Source: Bordetella sp. H567 (GTDB lineage: Bacteria > Pseudomonadota > Gammaproteobacteria > Burkholderiales > Burkholderiaceae_B). Taken from it: a stretch of 64,000 bases of DNA. The notes beneath the pieces were generated by a model, which was not told the origin of the DNA, ran no database searches, and saw only the letters and a program-made list of their open reading frames with translations. The DNA is taken from the NCBI RefSeq assembly GCF_001704295.1, contig NZ_CP012334.1, forward strand, positions 5,282,084 through 5,346,083. Direction: 5' to 3'. Both the position numbers and the translations under genes were made by a program. Shown piece after piece: positions 37,632 through 47,570 of this stretch (its first letter is position 1; every line of letters begins with the position of its first letter).

Positions 37632-40600
37632 CTACCAGCTATACCGATACCCGACCTGCCCGAACACGCCCCGCCGTTCCTCCCCGCCCAGGTTCTTCGC
37701 CAGCTTCACCGTCGCATACAGCTGCCCGCCCTTGCCCACGACCTCGCTGATCCCGAACCCCACCTCTCCCCACGTCCGACCAAAATCCGACCGCACCGAC
37801 GTTCCCCCCACCGTCACCGCGCGCGGCGGCACGAAGTCATGCAGCACGTCGAAGGTCAGGTAAGGCGTGCCCGATCCCGCCCCATCCTCCGTCTTGAGGT
37901 TGGGCGCGAACAACCGGAACCCCAAGCGTCCGCGCAAGGCATTGCTGCTATTGCCCGACACCCGGGATACGCCATCATCGAAGCTGTCCAGGTTCAGGTA
38001 CTGGTACACCAATTGCGCCTGCGGCTCGATCGCCAGCTTGGACATCAAGGAGAAGGGCTTGCCTACCTCCTGCGACAACGCGATCCCGAAACCGTCCTGC
38101 TTGCCGCTGTTGCCATACACATCGTCGTACTTGTTGCGATAGTGCGTGACCTGCGCCACCGAATCCCAATAGCTGCCGTCGCGCCAGTACTTCGTGTAAT
38201 AGCCACCCAGGCTTTGCGCCTGTGTCGTCGCGCTGCCCGCCTTGTCCGACAGCGTCGGGTTCAGATCCCGCTTGCCGTCCTTGAAATCGGCGCTGGAGAC
38301 GCCCAGCGTCGCCGTTACCCCCGCATGCGTGCTGCCGCCCTCGTCCGACTGCGACAGCGTCCAATCCTTGCCGAACTGCATGAAGAACGTGTGCTGGTCC
38401 ACCGAGAAGCGGCTTCCCGAATCGGCGTTCAGGCCGTCCCCGCCGATGCGCCCCCAGAAGCCGTTCTTGTTGCCCTTCTGGTTCTGCTCGGTGGCATACA
38501 CATCGCCCACGCGCTCATGCAGCCGACCCAGCATGGAAAACCCATAGTCCAGGTTCAGTGCCGGCATCAGCGCATAGCCCACCACCGCGGGGCGATAGGC
38601 CGCGGGACCCGCCGGCGCCGGATCGCCCGGCGAAGCCGGCCCGCCCAGCGACGAGCGCAGGAAGTAATCGTCCGCGCTCGTGCTGCCCCCCCGGTACAGC
38701 AGGTATTGATAGGCGCCCGCCTGCACCGGCGCAGCCAATTGGAACGCGCCCGGCGCGGTGGTCCCGCCGCCCGTCACGGCGACCAGACTGATCCCGTCGC
38801 CCGTGGTGCGCGCACCCTTCCCGCCGGTGTTGGCGATGCGCAGCCCCGTCGTCCCCGTCGCGCTGCCGCCGTTGATCACCAGGCGATCCGATGGCGCGCC
38901 ATCGCCGGCCACATACGTATTCAGCGCGATGGTCCCGTTGGCGCCGGTGTAGCTGCTGGCGGTGATCGTCTTGTAGCTGGACGACTGCGTCGGATCCCCG
39001 GTCGGTGCCAGGTAGGTAATGGTGCCGGCGTTGGACAAGGCGGCCACCTCCGAACTGGCCGTGACGTTCCATGCGCTGCCGGCGTCGATGCTGACCGCAA
39101 GCGGATCGATGCGGCCGGTCAGGGTCGTCCCGTTGCGCAGGGCCACCGACCCGCTACTGGACGCATCCGCGATCAAGTCCCCGTTCAGGGTCACGCCTTG
39201 CGTGTCCAGGTTCACCACGCTGGCGTTCGTCAAGTTCAACAGCGTGCCGGATGCCGCCGTGATGACCGTACCCGCACGTACGCTGATGTTGGCCTTCGCG
39301 CCGTTCACCTCGATCGCATTGCCGGATGGCGCCGCCAGCGTCCCGCCGGTCACCGTGATCGTCGATACCTTGCCGGTGCCCGCGGTGTCCGTCACCGCGA
39401 TGGCTGCCGTCCCCCCTTGCACGGTGCTGTTGTTCAGGGCGACCGCGCCGCCGGCGTTGGCCAGCACGCCTGGGCCGGCGGCGCTGTGCAGCAAGGTGCC
39501 GCTGACGGTGGCCGCGCCCGTCGGGCCTTCCACCTGCAAGGCCGGGGCGCTCGCGCCCGTGGTGGACACCGACCCGCCCATCAGCGCCGCCGTCGCCCCG
39601 CTATCCAGCATGACGCCCGGCGCGAGGTCGCCCGCGGTGACGATGGTCGCGTTCGACAGCTGCAAGGTGCCGACGCTGCTGACATGGATGCCGGCGGCCC
39701 CTGCGCCGCGGGTGTCGATGCGCCCGCCCGTGACCAGCACGTCGGCATTGGCCCCTGATGAACTGATGCCGGCGGATCCCGCACCGCTGGTCGCGATGTT
39801 CGTGTCCGTCAGCGCGATGACTCCATCGGGGGCCTGGTTGTCCAGCGCCATCCCCGTGCCGTTCACCACGATGCTGCCCGCCGTGCCCACCACGCTGCCG
39901 CCGGCGGCCGTCGCATCCAGCAGGATGCCGTCCGCGCTGCCCTGCGCCTGGATCAGCCCGGCGCCGGAGAATGCCACTGACGCACCCGTGCCGGTCAGGT
40001 GCACGGCGGCGTTGCCGTCGTCGGCACGGATCACGCCGTTGTTGACCAGGATCGCATTGGCGCCCTGCACCAGCGCCCCGTCGCCGTGCGCCACCTGTAT
40101 CGTCGAATTGTTCCGCACGGTGCCTTGCGCGCCCACCACCACGCCGATGGACGACCTGCCGGCCAGTGTCACGGCGTTGTTGTTGACCAGCGTGCCCAGA
40201 TTGCGGGCCACGAAGCCCGTCACGCCATCGGTGGAAGACTGTATCGCCGCATTGTTGTTCAGCGTCGTGGCGACCGCATCGCCCGTGGCCGCGCCCGTCA
40301 GGTCGTGGCCCTGACCGTCCACGATACCGGCCGTGGCACCGGCACTGGAGAGCATGATGCGCGTGCCGGCGTCGATGGTGCCCGTCGCCCCGCCTTCATT
40401 CACGATGGCCACCGCGCCGCCCGCCGATCCCGCGGCGCCGGTCACGCGCCACGTCGAGCTGTCGGTCGACAGCATGGTGCCCACGCCTGTCGCGACCACG
40501 CCGCGCGCATCGGTGCCCGAGACCGTCGTGTCGAAGGCACCGGCCACGGACGCGCCCGTGAAGCTGGCGCCATCGGCCACGCGGAACAAGGTGGCGTGCT

Positions 40601-42842
40601 CGGTATCCACCGTCATGGTGCTGGCCGACACGTTGATGGTGGACCCCGGACCCGCCGCGAAGAAGCCGATCTGGTCCGTGCCGCCCAGGAAGCGTGGCAC
40701 CGACCCCGCCGCCACGTTGATCGTGCCGCCGTTCTGCGCGAAAACCCCGATGGCGCCCGTGCCGCCCAGGTTGACCGCGCCGCTGACGGACGCGACACCT
40801 TGCGCGCCGTCCACCCAGACGCCGAAATTGCGCGTGCCGCTGGCCGGATCGGCGTTGCCGTTGACGTTGATCGTGCCGGTCGATTCCGCGTTCGCCGCGA
40901 TGCCCGGATCGGCGTTCACCATCAGACCGATGCCGTTCACGCCATTGACGTCGATGGTGCCGGCGTTGCGCACGATGGCGCCGGTGCCCGCCGCGCCGTT
41001 GTCGTCCGCCAGCATGCCGATGTTGGCCATGGGCACACCGCCGGCCGCGCCATTGATCGTGATCGTGCCATTGTTCTGCAACAGGGAATTCAAGGGTGCC
41101 GTCGAATACATCGCCACGGCGTTCTGCGCCTGCGACCCGATGACGATCTGGCCGTTGTTGACGGCCGTGTCGCCGGTGTCCAGGATGCGCACGCCATAGG
41201 TCGGTCCCGCGAATGCCACATCCGGCACGGCGTCGGTTGCCGCGTACTGCGCGGCGCGCCCGATATAGATCGTGCCGCCCGCGCCGTTCGTGAAGCTGCT
41301 GGCGCCGCTGACGTTCACGCCTACCACCTTGGCCGTGTAGCCCGGATTGACACCGACATTCACGATTCCGTTGTTGGTGCCCGCCGCGCCGTTCGCCAGG
41401 CCGATCCCGGTGGTGGTGTAGCCGTTGAAGCTCATCCCCGATACATTCACCACGCCGCTGTTCAGCACCGTGGTGCCGGGATCCGTCGCGATGATGCCCG
41501 AGCCGGTGTAATAGAACAGATCGTCCGTCGCCGTGTTCGCCTTGTCGCCGGCCAGGTAGCCTGCCGACACCACGCCATTGGCGGCGTTGACGAAATGCGC
41601 GCCGCTTTCCACCCGCGCGACCTGCTGGATGACATTGCCGGACAAAATGCCGTGGTTGGTCACGGTGGCCCCGTCAGTGGCCTTCACCGCGCCGGAAGCA
41701 CGCACCATGTCCAACTGCGCGCCCGCCGCGATCGTCGCGCTGCCGCGCGCGCCGCCGGCCAGGATGGCGTACCGGTCGCCATTGGGCACGCGGGTCAGAT
41801 CGCCGTCCGACGTGTTGGTCATGTACGTGACCGGCGTATCGACCGTGGTGAAGGCCTGCGCGAAAGCGGTGTCGTACGCCAGCTGCGATGTCAGAAGGCC
41901 ATTCTTCAGCGCATCGACCAGCACGTTGTTATAGGCCGCCAGCTGCGCCGCGTTGGTCACCGTGTAGTCCACGCCGTTGAAGTGCACCGTGCCGGCGTAG
42001 GTCGTCACAGGCACGGTCACCGTCAGGCGGCCGTTGGCGTCCGGCGTAGGCAGCCCGGGATCGATGCCCATATCGATCTGGTTGCGCGAGCGCCAGACGA
42101 TGCGGCTGTCGGCGTTGCCACTGCCATCCGCGGACGTCAGGTAGGTCTGCTTGGACACCATCAAGATGGAATTGGACGAGGGCGAGCCGGCCGGCGTGGC
42201 GCCAAGCTTGACGTTCAGGGTGCCGCCGGTGTTTTCCACCCGGCCCAGCGAGGCCCTGTAGTACATGTCGCCATTCACGTCCTCGAACTGGTTGACCGGC
42301 GTGGCCGCGTTCGACGGGCCCGCGAAGGACGCGGAATCGAAGGCATGGAAGACCACGTTGGTGCCGGTCGCCGGATTGCGCGCGCTGACGGCGACGGTCT
42401 GCGTACCGATGACCAGCGCACGGGAATCGAAGGTGCCGGACACCACGTTCACCGTATTCGCCGGCACGGTGGTGTTGCCGTTGTAGCCGGTGCCGACCAC
42501 GGAGGTACCGTGCAAGGTCACGGTCTGCCCGTTGTTCACCACGGCCTCGCCCACGCCGCCGTTGCTGCCCGGCGGGTTGTAGTCCGCGATGGCGCACTGG
42601 CCGCCGACGGGCGCGGTTTGGTCCGCCGTGCCGGTCTTGCAGCTGGACGCCGATGCCGGCGCTGCGGCCAGCATGCCCGCCGCCATCAGCGACAGGACGG
42701 GCAATGCCGCACGCACGGATAGCGCACGGCGCGCCCGGCTGCAGGAAGTGGATGCCGATTTGCCGCGCCCACGCGCGACTTCCGACGTGACGATGTATTG
42801 CTGCCTGGCCGAGTTCCAGACTGTCTTGTGGAACAGATTCAT
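37632..42842 (-). CDS. Large type V autotransporter with extended signal peptide
   Basis: A 1736-residue autotransporter. Residues 1-28 (MNLFHKTVWNSARQQYIVTS and EVARGRGK) are an ESPR extended signal region, followed by a hydrophobic signal core ending near ASAS. The passenger is a long Gly/Asn/Val-rich beta-helix with repeated NNG-type turns, containing only two cysteines, near its start (SSCK and GQCA). The last 280 residues form the outer-membrane beta-barrel and end YRYSW, a typical terminal aromatic. I see no catalytic serine-protease motif or RGD. The function is probably adhesion or surface interaction. The ATG at 42842 is chosen because it gives the ESPR. Confidence 0.92.
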   Translation of the reverse strand: MNLFHKTVWNSARQQYIVTSEVARGRGKSASTSCSRARRALSVRAALPVLSLMAAGMLAAAPASASSCKTGTADQTAPVGGQCAIADYNPPGSNGGVGEAVVNNGQTVTLHGTSVVGTGYNGNTTVPANTVNVVSGTFDSRALVIGTQTVAVSARNPATGTNVVFHAFDSASFAGPSNAATPVNQFEDVNGDMYYRASLGRVENTGGTLNVKLGATPAGSPSSNSILMVSKQTYLTSADGSGNADSRIVWRSRNQIDMGIDPGLPTPDANGRLTVTVPVTTYAGTVHFNGVDYTVTNAAQLAAYNNVLVDALKNGLLTSQLAYDTAFAQAFTTVDTPVTYMTNTSDGDLTRVPNGDRYAILAGGARGSATIAAGAQLDMVRASGAVKATDGATVTNHGILSGNVIQQVARVESGAHFVNAANGVVSAGYLAGDKANTATDDLFYYTGSGIIATDPGTTVLNSGVVNVSGMSFNGYTTTGIGLANGAAGTNNGIVNVGVNPGYTAKVVGVNVSGASSFTNGAGGTIYIGRAAQYAATDAVPDVAFAGPTYGVRILDTGDTAVNNGQIVIGSQAQNAVAMYSTAPLNSLLQNNGTITINGAAGGVPMANIGMLADDNGAAGTGAIVRNAGTIDVNGVNGIGLMVNADPGIAANAESTGTINVNGNADPASGTRNFGVWVDGAQGVASVSGAVNLGGTGAIGVFAQNGGTINVAAGSVPRFLGGTDQIGFFAAGPGSTINVSASTMTVDTEHATLFRVADGASFTGASVAGAFDTTVSGTDARGVVATGVGTMLSTDSSTWRVTGAAGSAGGAVAIVNEGGATGTIDAGTRIMLSSAGATAGIVDGQGHDLTGAATGDAVATTLNNNAAIQSSTDGVTGFVARNLGTLVNNNAVTLAGRSSIGVVVGAQGTVRNNSTIQVAHGDGALVQGANAILVNNGVIRADDGNAAVHLTGTGASVAFSGAGLIQAQGSADGILLDATAAGGSVVGTAGSIVVNGTGMALDNQAPDGVIALTDTNIATSGAGSAGISSSGANADVLVTGGRIDTRGAGAAGIHVSSVGTLQLSNATIVTAGDLAPGVMLDSGATAALMGGSVSTTGASAPALQVEGPTGAATVSGTLLHSAAGPGVLANAGGAVALNNSTVQGGTAAIAVTDTAGTGKVSTITVTGGTLAAPSGNAIEVNGAKANISVRAGTVITAASGTLLNLTNASVVNLDTQGVTLNGDLIADASSSGSVALRNGTTLTGRIDPLAVSIDAGSAWNVTASSEVAALSNAGTITYLAPTGDPTQSSSYKTITASSYTGANGTIALNTYVAGDGAPSDRLVINGGSATGTTGLRIANTGGKGARTTGDGISLVAVTGGGTTAPGAFQLAAPVQAGAYQYLLYRGGSTSADDYFLRSSLGGPASPGDPAPAGPAAYRPAVVGYALMPALNLDYGFSMLGRLHERVGDVYATEQNQKGNKNGFWGRIGGDGLNADSGSRFSVDQHTFFMQFGKDWTLSQSDEGGSTHAGVTATLGVSSADFKDGKRDLNPTLSDKAGSATTQAQSLGGYYTKYWRDGSYWDSVAQVTHYRNKYDDVYGNSGKQDGFGIALSQEVGKPFSLMSKLAIEPQAQLVYQYLNLDSFDDGVSRVSGNSSNALRGRLGFRLFAPNLKTEDGAGSGTPYLTFDVLHDFVPPRAVTVGGTSVRSDFGRTWGEVGFGISEVVGKGGQLYATVKLAKNLGGEERRGVFGQVGYRYSW

Positions 42843-43081
42843 GTTCGGGCCTGCCATTTCAGACGGTGGAGGACCTCCGCTTGGCGTAGTTCGGCGTGAG
42901 CGAAGGCGCTGGCCCATGATTCGGGTGAATCGTCTCGTAACCAATTGACGATTCGGTCTACGACGTACAGGCGTCGGCAAGGCGGCTGAGCACGCGCCGC
43001 ATGAGCCGGGTTGTAGGCAGGGATGAAGGCCGCGCGGACGGCCTCTGGCGGCGGACGGCCGTAAGGCGGCCGCTTAAGCAA
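42839..43081 (-). CDS. Possible small protein upstream of the autotransporter
   Basis: An 80-codon frame whose stop overlaps the autotransporter ATG by 4 bp (ATGA). The first half is basic and proline-rich and looks like non-coding sequence; the second half (VVDRIVNWLRDDSPESWASA and AELRQAEVLHRLKWQ) is amphipathic and protein-like. I recognise no family and see no clear ribosome binding site. The overlap geometry is the only reason to keep it. Confidence 0.25.
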   Translation of the reverse strand: MLKRPPYGRPPPEAVRAAFIPAYNPAHAARAQPPCRRLYVVDRIVNWLRDDSPESWASAFAHAELRQAEVLHRLKWQART

Positions 43082-43290
43082 ATGGTCAGGGCGAACGCCC
43101 TAGGACATACGCGAGCGAACATCCGTTCGCCCTACGCGAAGCGGCCGGTGGCGCGTGTGTGGCGCCGGCGTCGCGCCGCGTGCCGCGGCACGATACTCGC
43201 GCACCTCGGAGAAACCCGGCCGGTGCCGCGCGGAAGCCTGGCGCGGCGCCGGGTAGCGCGGGCGTGCTTAACGGCGCGGAGAAAAACGAC
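42843..43290. other. Upstream region of the autotransporter
   Basis: About 450 bp between the autotransporter start and the end of the unrecognised gene pair. It probably carries the autotransporter promoter. It holds an exact inverted repeat, AGGGCGAACG at 43088-43097 and CGTTCGCCCT at 43124-43133, 26 bp apart, and a G+C-rich stretch of short dyads at 43140-43210. Immediately after the stop of the gene ending at 43291 the minus strand has GTCGTTTTTC, a T-run without a clear stem. Confidence 0.45.
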
Positions 43291-44289
43291 TCAAGCCCGC
43301 AAGGCCGGGGTTTCCACCTTGTTCGGATCCGGCGCCGCCACCGACGTGAAAGCGAGCGTGTTGAACACCTTGGACAGCGCTTCTTCGACCTCGGTGGGGT
43401 GGTCTCGCAGCCGGTCTTCCAATGGCGACTGGAGAAGTTCGCGCAAGCCGTCGCTGGCGCTACGCCACGCCTGGATCCAGCCATCGCACTGCGCCGCCTC
43501 GGGCGTATCAGGCGGCGTCTGTGCACGGATGGCTTCCATGGCGTGAAGCCGGGCCCGCAACTGGTCGCGCGCACGGGATGCCGCCTGCCGCAGCCGGGAG
43601 AGTTCCTGGGCCTTGTGCGCTTCTTCCTGTAACTCCTCTTCGCTGATGTCGCCATCATTCACCTGTTCATACAGCGCGGCAGCCGTCAGCAAGCCCGCGC
43701 CGATGCGCATCGGCGTCTGGGCTTGCGGGCTGAAGACCGCATCCAGGCGCGTGATGGAAGTGGACGAACGTATCAGCCCATCGATCTGATCGACGCTTAG
43801 ATCGCAGCGAATCATGCCCGGCAGCAAGGCAAGTACTTCCGCCGGAACATCCGGGTCGGTCAGCCACCGCTGCACCGCCTGTTTCATCGCTCCGTCCAAC
43901 CAGGGGCGCAGATCCATCCCGGCATCCCAGCCCTGCCAAGCCTGCAAGCGCTCCGGATGGGCGGCATTGGCCTGTACGATCGCACGCGCGCTGGCTTCAT
44001 CCAGGCCGTTGACAAGCAAGCGGCCTGCCGAATATTGCTGGTTGACCACCAGGCCAGCGGCGTCCCAGCTTTCCACACGCGCCTTGAAAGGCAGTGATGA
44101 CCACAGCAGCGGACCGTCCGAGGGCGCCGACACCATCCATGCGTTCGCGAAGGGCGCCAACCGCGCCATCCGCACATATGACGCCATCCGGGCCTCGGCC
44201 TCGTCGCGCAGCGGATCCAGGCGACCCTTGGTTTCCTCAAGCACGGCGTCTACCCGTGACTTGAGCAGCGGATTGGTCAGTCTGGTCAT
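43291..44289 (-). CDS. Unrecognised 332-residue protein, second of an overlapping pair
   Basis: I do not recognise this protein. It is soluble, helical in appearance and charged, with no signal peptide or membrane segment. Residues about 215-255 (EEELQEEAHKAQELSRLRQA, then RARDQLRARLHAMEAI) look like a coiled coil. Its start overlaps the stop of the upstream gene by 4 bp, so the two are co-translated. Codon choice is less G+C-rich than in the catabolic genes nearby. Position next to an autotransporter suggests, but does not show, a role in host or surface interaction. Confidence 0.7.
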   Translation of the reverse strand: MTRLTNPLLKSRVDAVLEETKGRLDPLRDEAEARMASYVRMARLAPFANAWMVSAPSDGPLLWSSLPFKARVESWDAAGLVVNQQYSAGRLLVNGLDEASARAIVQANAAHPERLQAWQGWDAGMDLRPWLDGAMKQAVQRWLTDPDVPAEVLALLPGMIRCDLSVDQIDGLIRSSTSITRLDAVFSPQAQTPMRIGAGLLTAAALYEQVNDGDISEEELQEEAHKAQELSRLRQAASRARDQLRARLHAMEAIRAQTPPDTPEAAQCDGWIQAWRSASDGLRELLQSPLEDRLRDHPTEVEEALSKVFNTLAFTSVAAPDPNKVETPALRA

Positions 44290-45500
44290 TGTGTCGTTAC
44301 GAAGGTCGCCCCGCGCCTGTTCACGGTGTGGTCGGGGTGTGGATTCGCGATCTTGTAGCGCTCCACCATACGGTCCGCCTCGGCTTCGATTTCAGACCAG
44401 GCGATCACATTCCCCACCGAAAGAAGCGCCGCGACGTGTGATACCGGTACACCCGCGTTCGCCAGCTTGACCAGTATCTCGGGATCGCGCACTTCCCTGG
44501 CATCGGGCACGGCCTGCGCGATCTCTTCACGCAACAGGTATTTCGCGACAAGGCTTCTCTCCTTGACCGGGGGTACGTTGCCATCGGCGCTTCCGGTGTC
44601 CAGGCCTACCCATTGCGCCAAACGGGCCGGGGTAAGCTTGCCGGCATCGACCAGCCTCAGGGTCAACGGAGAAAACGCCGCGGCGAAACCCTCCCCAGAG
44701 CCAAGCCGCCATCCCAGGTCCCTGTGAGTGGGACCATTCGACTCCCCGCGAGCGTAAGCCTGGTCCCGAAGCCCACGCAATCGATCGATGTCGGCGGTGC
44801 TGGTCGAGACCCAATCGCGAAACATGTCGAAGGGGATCAAATCGCCATCAAGCGCGCGCGCCAGGCCGGGCGGGATGGCGATTTCGTTCTCCATCAGGTC
44901 GCGTAGCGGCTTGAAGAAGCTTTCCGGCGTTTCCTCCGGGTGGTTGTTCAGATAGGCCTGCGCCACCTTGAGCAGGACCGCAGGCGGCTCACCACGGCTT
45001 GGTTGCCAAGCAAGCTTGATGGCACCGTCCTCGGACAGTTGGCCGATGACATGGTCTTGCCAGTGCTCCACCATGGAAGCGTCGGGCGCTCGTGGCGGCA
45101 GGGGCCAGACGTTGCACTTCAAGGCCTTCACGCCCATCGCGCCGACCAGGTCAGCCAGCAGATCGAAGGGCGGGTGAAAACCAGGTTTGGCGGGCGGCTC
45201 CCTGGTGTCCGGACGGGTGTCTTTCAGCAGCCCGGCCCAGCAAATGCCGATTTGTTCGCGCAGCGCGGCGTCGCCCTGTATGGTTGACTGGCGCAGTATG
45301 TTCGGTGCCAGGCCTTCGATCGCCACGCTTTGGGCCGCACCGAACGCGCTTGTCGTTGCCGCGTCGACATACTGGGCCGTGGACTCCAGCAGATCCTGGA
45401 GACGTTGTGCGTTCGCAGGATCGGCTTGGATGCCGTCGGGCAGTTGTGGAACCAAAGCATGTGCGGCGCCGGCAGCGGCGGAGGTGTTTGTCTCTAGCAT
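44286..45500 (-). CDS. Unrecognised 404-residue protein, first of an overlapping pair
   Basis: I do not recognise this protein. The N terminus (METNTSAAAGAAHALVPQ-like, beginning MLETNTSAAAGAA) is rich in Ser, Thr and Ala and lacks a Sec signal, a composition common in type III secreted effectors but not diagnostic. The remainder is helical and soluble, with WPLPPRAPDASMVEHWQDHV in the middle. The start at 45500 is the first ATG that gives protein-like composition; the frame further 5' is arginine- and cysteine-rich. It is coupled to the downstream gene by a 4-bp overlap. Confidence 0.7.
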   Translation of the reverse strand: MLETNTSAAAGAAHALVPQLPDGIQADPANAQRLQDLLESTAQYVDAATTSAFGAAQSVAIEGLAPNILRQSTIQGDAALREQIGICWAGLLKDTRPDTREPPAKPGFHPPFDLLADLVGAMGVKALKCNVWPLPPRAPDASMVEHWQDHVIGQLSEDGAIKLAWQPSRGEPPAVLLKVAQAYLNNHPEETPESFFKPLRDLMENEIAIPPGLARALDGDLIPFDMFRDWVSTSTADIDRLRGLRDQAYARGESNGPTHRDLGWRLGSGEGFAAAFSPLTLRLVDAGKLTPARLAQWVGLDTGSADGNVPPVKERSLVAKYLLREEIAQAVPDAREVRDPEILVKLANAGVPVSHVAALLSVGNVIAWSEIEAEADRMVERYKIANPHPDHTVNRRGATFVTTQ

Positions 45501-45666
45501 CTCGGAACATGGAATGATTGGCGAAGCCCCCTGAGTACACGAGGCAACGATTACGTTCCGGGACAAAGGTCCGATCCGGATGCGCGGATCGATGGGCCGT
45601 GACAAGAAACCGCGCAAGACCGCGGAGCAGCGCAACGCCTTGTCGACCTAGCGCCGTGGCAAGACG

Positions 45667-47493
45667 CTATGCGGATGCGGCATCGGCGTGTTCGCCTATT
45701 GCTTCAGTGGCCAGGTCCCCGCGCCGAAACGCGCGACGATCCTCCAGTACCATCTGCGCGCCCTTCTCGGCGATCATGATCGTCGGCGAATTGGTGTTGC
45801 CGGAAGTAATGGTCGGCATGATGGATGCATCGATCACGCGCAAGCCTTCCACGCCATGCACGCGCAGGCGCGCGTCCACCACCGCCCCCGCGTCGGCGCC
45901 CATCCTGCACGTTCCGACGGGGTGGAAAATCGTCGTTCCGATATCTCCGGCCAGGCGCGCCAGGTCCTCGTCGCTTTCGAATTCCGGACCAGGACGGTAT
46001 TCCCGCGGCTGGTATTCGGCAAGCGCGGGCTGCGAGACGATGCGCCGCGTCAGCCGCAGGCTTTGCACGGCCACGCGGCGATCTTCATCGGTGGACAGGT
46101 AATTGCACAGGATGTGGGGATGGTCGGCGGCATCCGGGCTGACGATACGAACATGGCCGCGACTGGTGGGCCGTAGATTGCACACCGAGGCCGTGAACGC
46201 CGGGAAGGCATGCAGCGGCTCGCCGAATTTCTCCAGCGACAAGGGCTGCACGTGGTATTCCACATTGGCGCGCGCGTGCTCCGGCCCGGAACGCGCGAAG
46301 GCGCCCAGCTGCGACGGCGCCATGGTCAGCGGCCCGCGCTTCATGAACAGGTACTGCAGGCCCATCATTCCCTTGCCCCACAAGGTGCCGGCGATGGCGT
46401 TCAGCGTCTTCGCGCCGGTCACTTTGTAGATCATGCGCAATTGCAGGTGATCCTGCAGATTGGCGCCGACACCGGGCAGATCATGCAGCACGGATACGCC
46501 GTGCGATTGCAGCCAGGGCCCCGGGCCGATGCCGGATACCTGCAGCAGCTGCGGCGAGCCGATGGCACCCGCGCATAGGATCACTTCCGCGCGCGCACGC
46601 GCCAGCTGTTCGCCGCCCGCTTCGCCGCGAAAACGCACACCCACGGCACGCCGGCCCTCGAAAGCCAGGCGGGTGACGTGCGCGCCCGTGACGATGCGCA
46701 GGTTGGGCCGCTTCAGGATGGGCTTGAGGAAAGCGCTGGCCGCGTTCCACCGGACGCCGCGCCGCTGATTCACGTCGAAGTAATCGCAGCCTTCGTTGTC
46801 GCCGCGATTGAAATCATCGATGGACGGAATGCCTGCCTGCGCCGCGGCGCGGCGGAAGGCATCGAGCAGGTCCCACGACAGGCGTTGGCGCTCGACCCGC
46901 CATTCACCGCCCTTGCCGTGATAGGGGCCGGCGTCGCCGTGGTAGTCCTCGGTCTGCTTGAACACCGGCAGCACGTCATCCCAGCTCCAGCCGGGATTGC
47001 CGGCCGCCGCCCAGCCGTCGTAGTCCTGGCGTTGGCCCCGCATATAGATCATCCCGTTGATGGATGAACTGCCGCCCAGCACCCGCCCACGCGGATAGCC
47101 CAGGTCGCGGCCGTTGAGGCCGGCATCCGGCTGGGTGCGGTAGCACCAATCGGTGCGCGGGTTGCCGATGCAGTACAGGTATCCCACGGGGATATGGATC
47201 CAGTGCCAGCTGTCCCGCCCGCCGGCTTCCAGCAGCAAGACGCGTGTCTGCGGATCGGCCGACAGGCGATTGGCAAGCAGGCAGCCGGCCGAGCCGGCGC
47301 CGACGATGATGTAGTCGAACGCCAGGCGCTCGGGCGAACCCGCGTCCGCGCCGGCGCCTGCCTGGCCGCCCGCTGTCTCGCCGCTTTCCCGGGTAGATGC
47401 GCCGCCTGCCGGACCGGCCGTCCGCGCGACCGGCTGCCCTATCGGCTGCCCCATCGGCCGCGCTATCGGTTGCCCGCCTCTCGCCACCTTCAT
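45667..47493 (-). CDS. GMC-family FAD-dependent oxidoreductase (choline dehydrogenase-like)
   Basis: A 608-residue flavoenzyme. The FAD-binding [18 protein letters not shown] appears near residue 60, the second GMC signature [20 protein letters not shown] follows, and the catalytic histidine region is [10 protein letters not shown] with [14 protein letters not shown] near the end. It oxidises an alcohol or polyol; the substrate is unknown. The first 55 or so residues are a low-complexity Gly/Pro/Ala extension with repeated GQPI units. The ATG at 47493 was chosen for its GGGAGACA site; the open frame continues far upstream but there it only overlaps the DapA-family gene. Confidence 0.88.
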   Translation of the reverse strand: MKVARGGQPIARPMGQPIGQPVARTAGPAGGASTRESGETAGGQAGAGADAGSPERLAFDYIIVGAGSAGCLLANRLSADPQTRVLLLEAGGRDSWHWIHIPVGYLYCIGNPRTDWCYRTQPDAGLNGRDLGYPRGRVLGGSSSINGMIYMRGQRQDYDGWAAAGNPGWSWDDVLPVFKQTEDYHGDAGPYHGKGGEWRVERQRLSWDLLDAFRRAAAQAGIPSIDDFNRGDNEGCDYFDVNQRRGVRWNAASAFLKPILKRPNLRIVTGAHVTRLAFEGRRAVGVRFRGEAGGEQLARARAEVILCAGAIGSPQLLQVSGIGPGPWLQSHGVSVLHDLPGVGANLQDHLQLRMIYKVTGAKTLNAIAGTLWGKGMMGLQYLFMKRGPLTMAPSQLGAFARSGPEHARANVEYHVQPLSLEKFGEPLHAFPAFTASVCNLRPTSRGHVRIVSPDAADHPHILCNYLSTDEDRRVAVQSLRLTRRIVSQPALAEYQPREYRPGPEFESDEDLARLAGDIGTTIFHPVGTCRMGADAGAVVDARLRVHGVEGLRVIDASIMPTITSGNTNSPTIMIAEKGAQMVLEDRRAFRRGDLATEAIGEHADAASA

Positions 47494-47570
47494 CGCCTGT
47501 CTCCCATGCATCCGCTTATGTGCCGTGCCTTTGTGTGCGTGCTTGCCGGTGCGGATCATGTGGTTGTAGA

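Noticed and set aside
39999-42722. Plus-strand open frame of about 900 codons opposite the autotransporter
   Set aside because: Histidine/arginine-rich, no domain; the minus-strand protein has a signal peptide, beta-helix and barrel.
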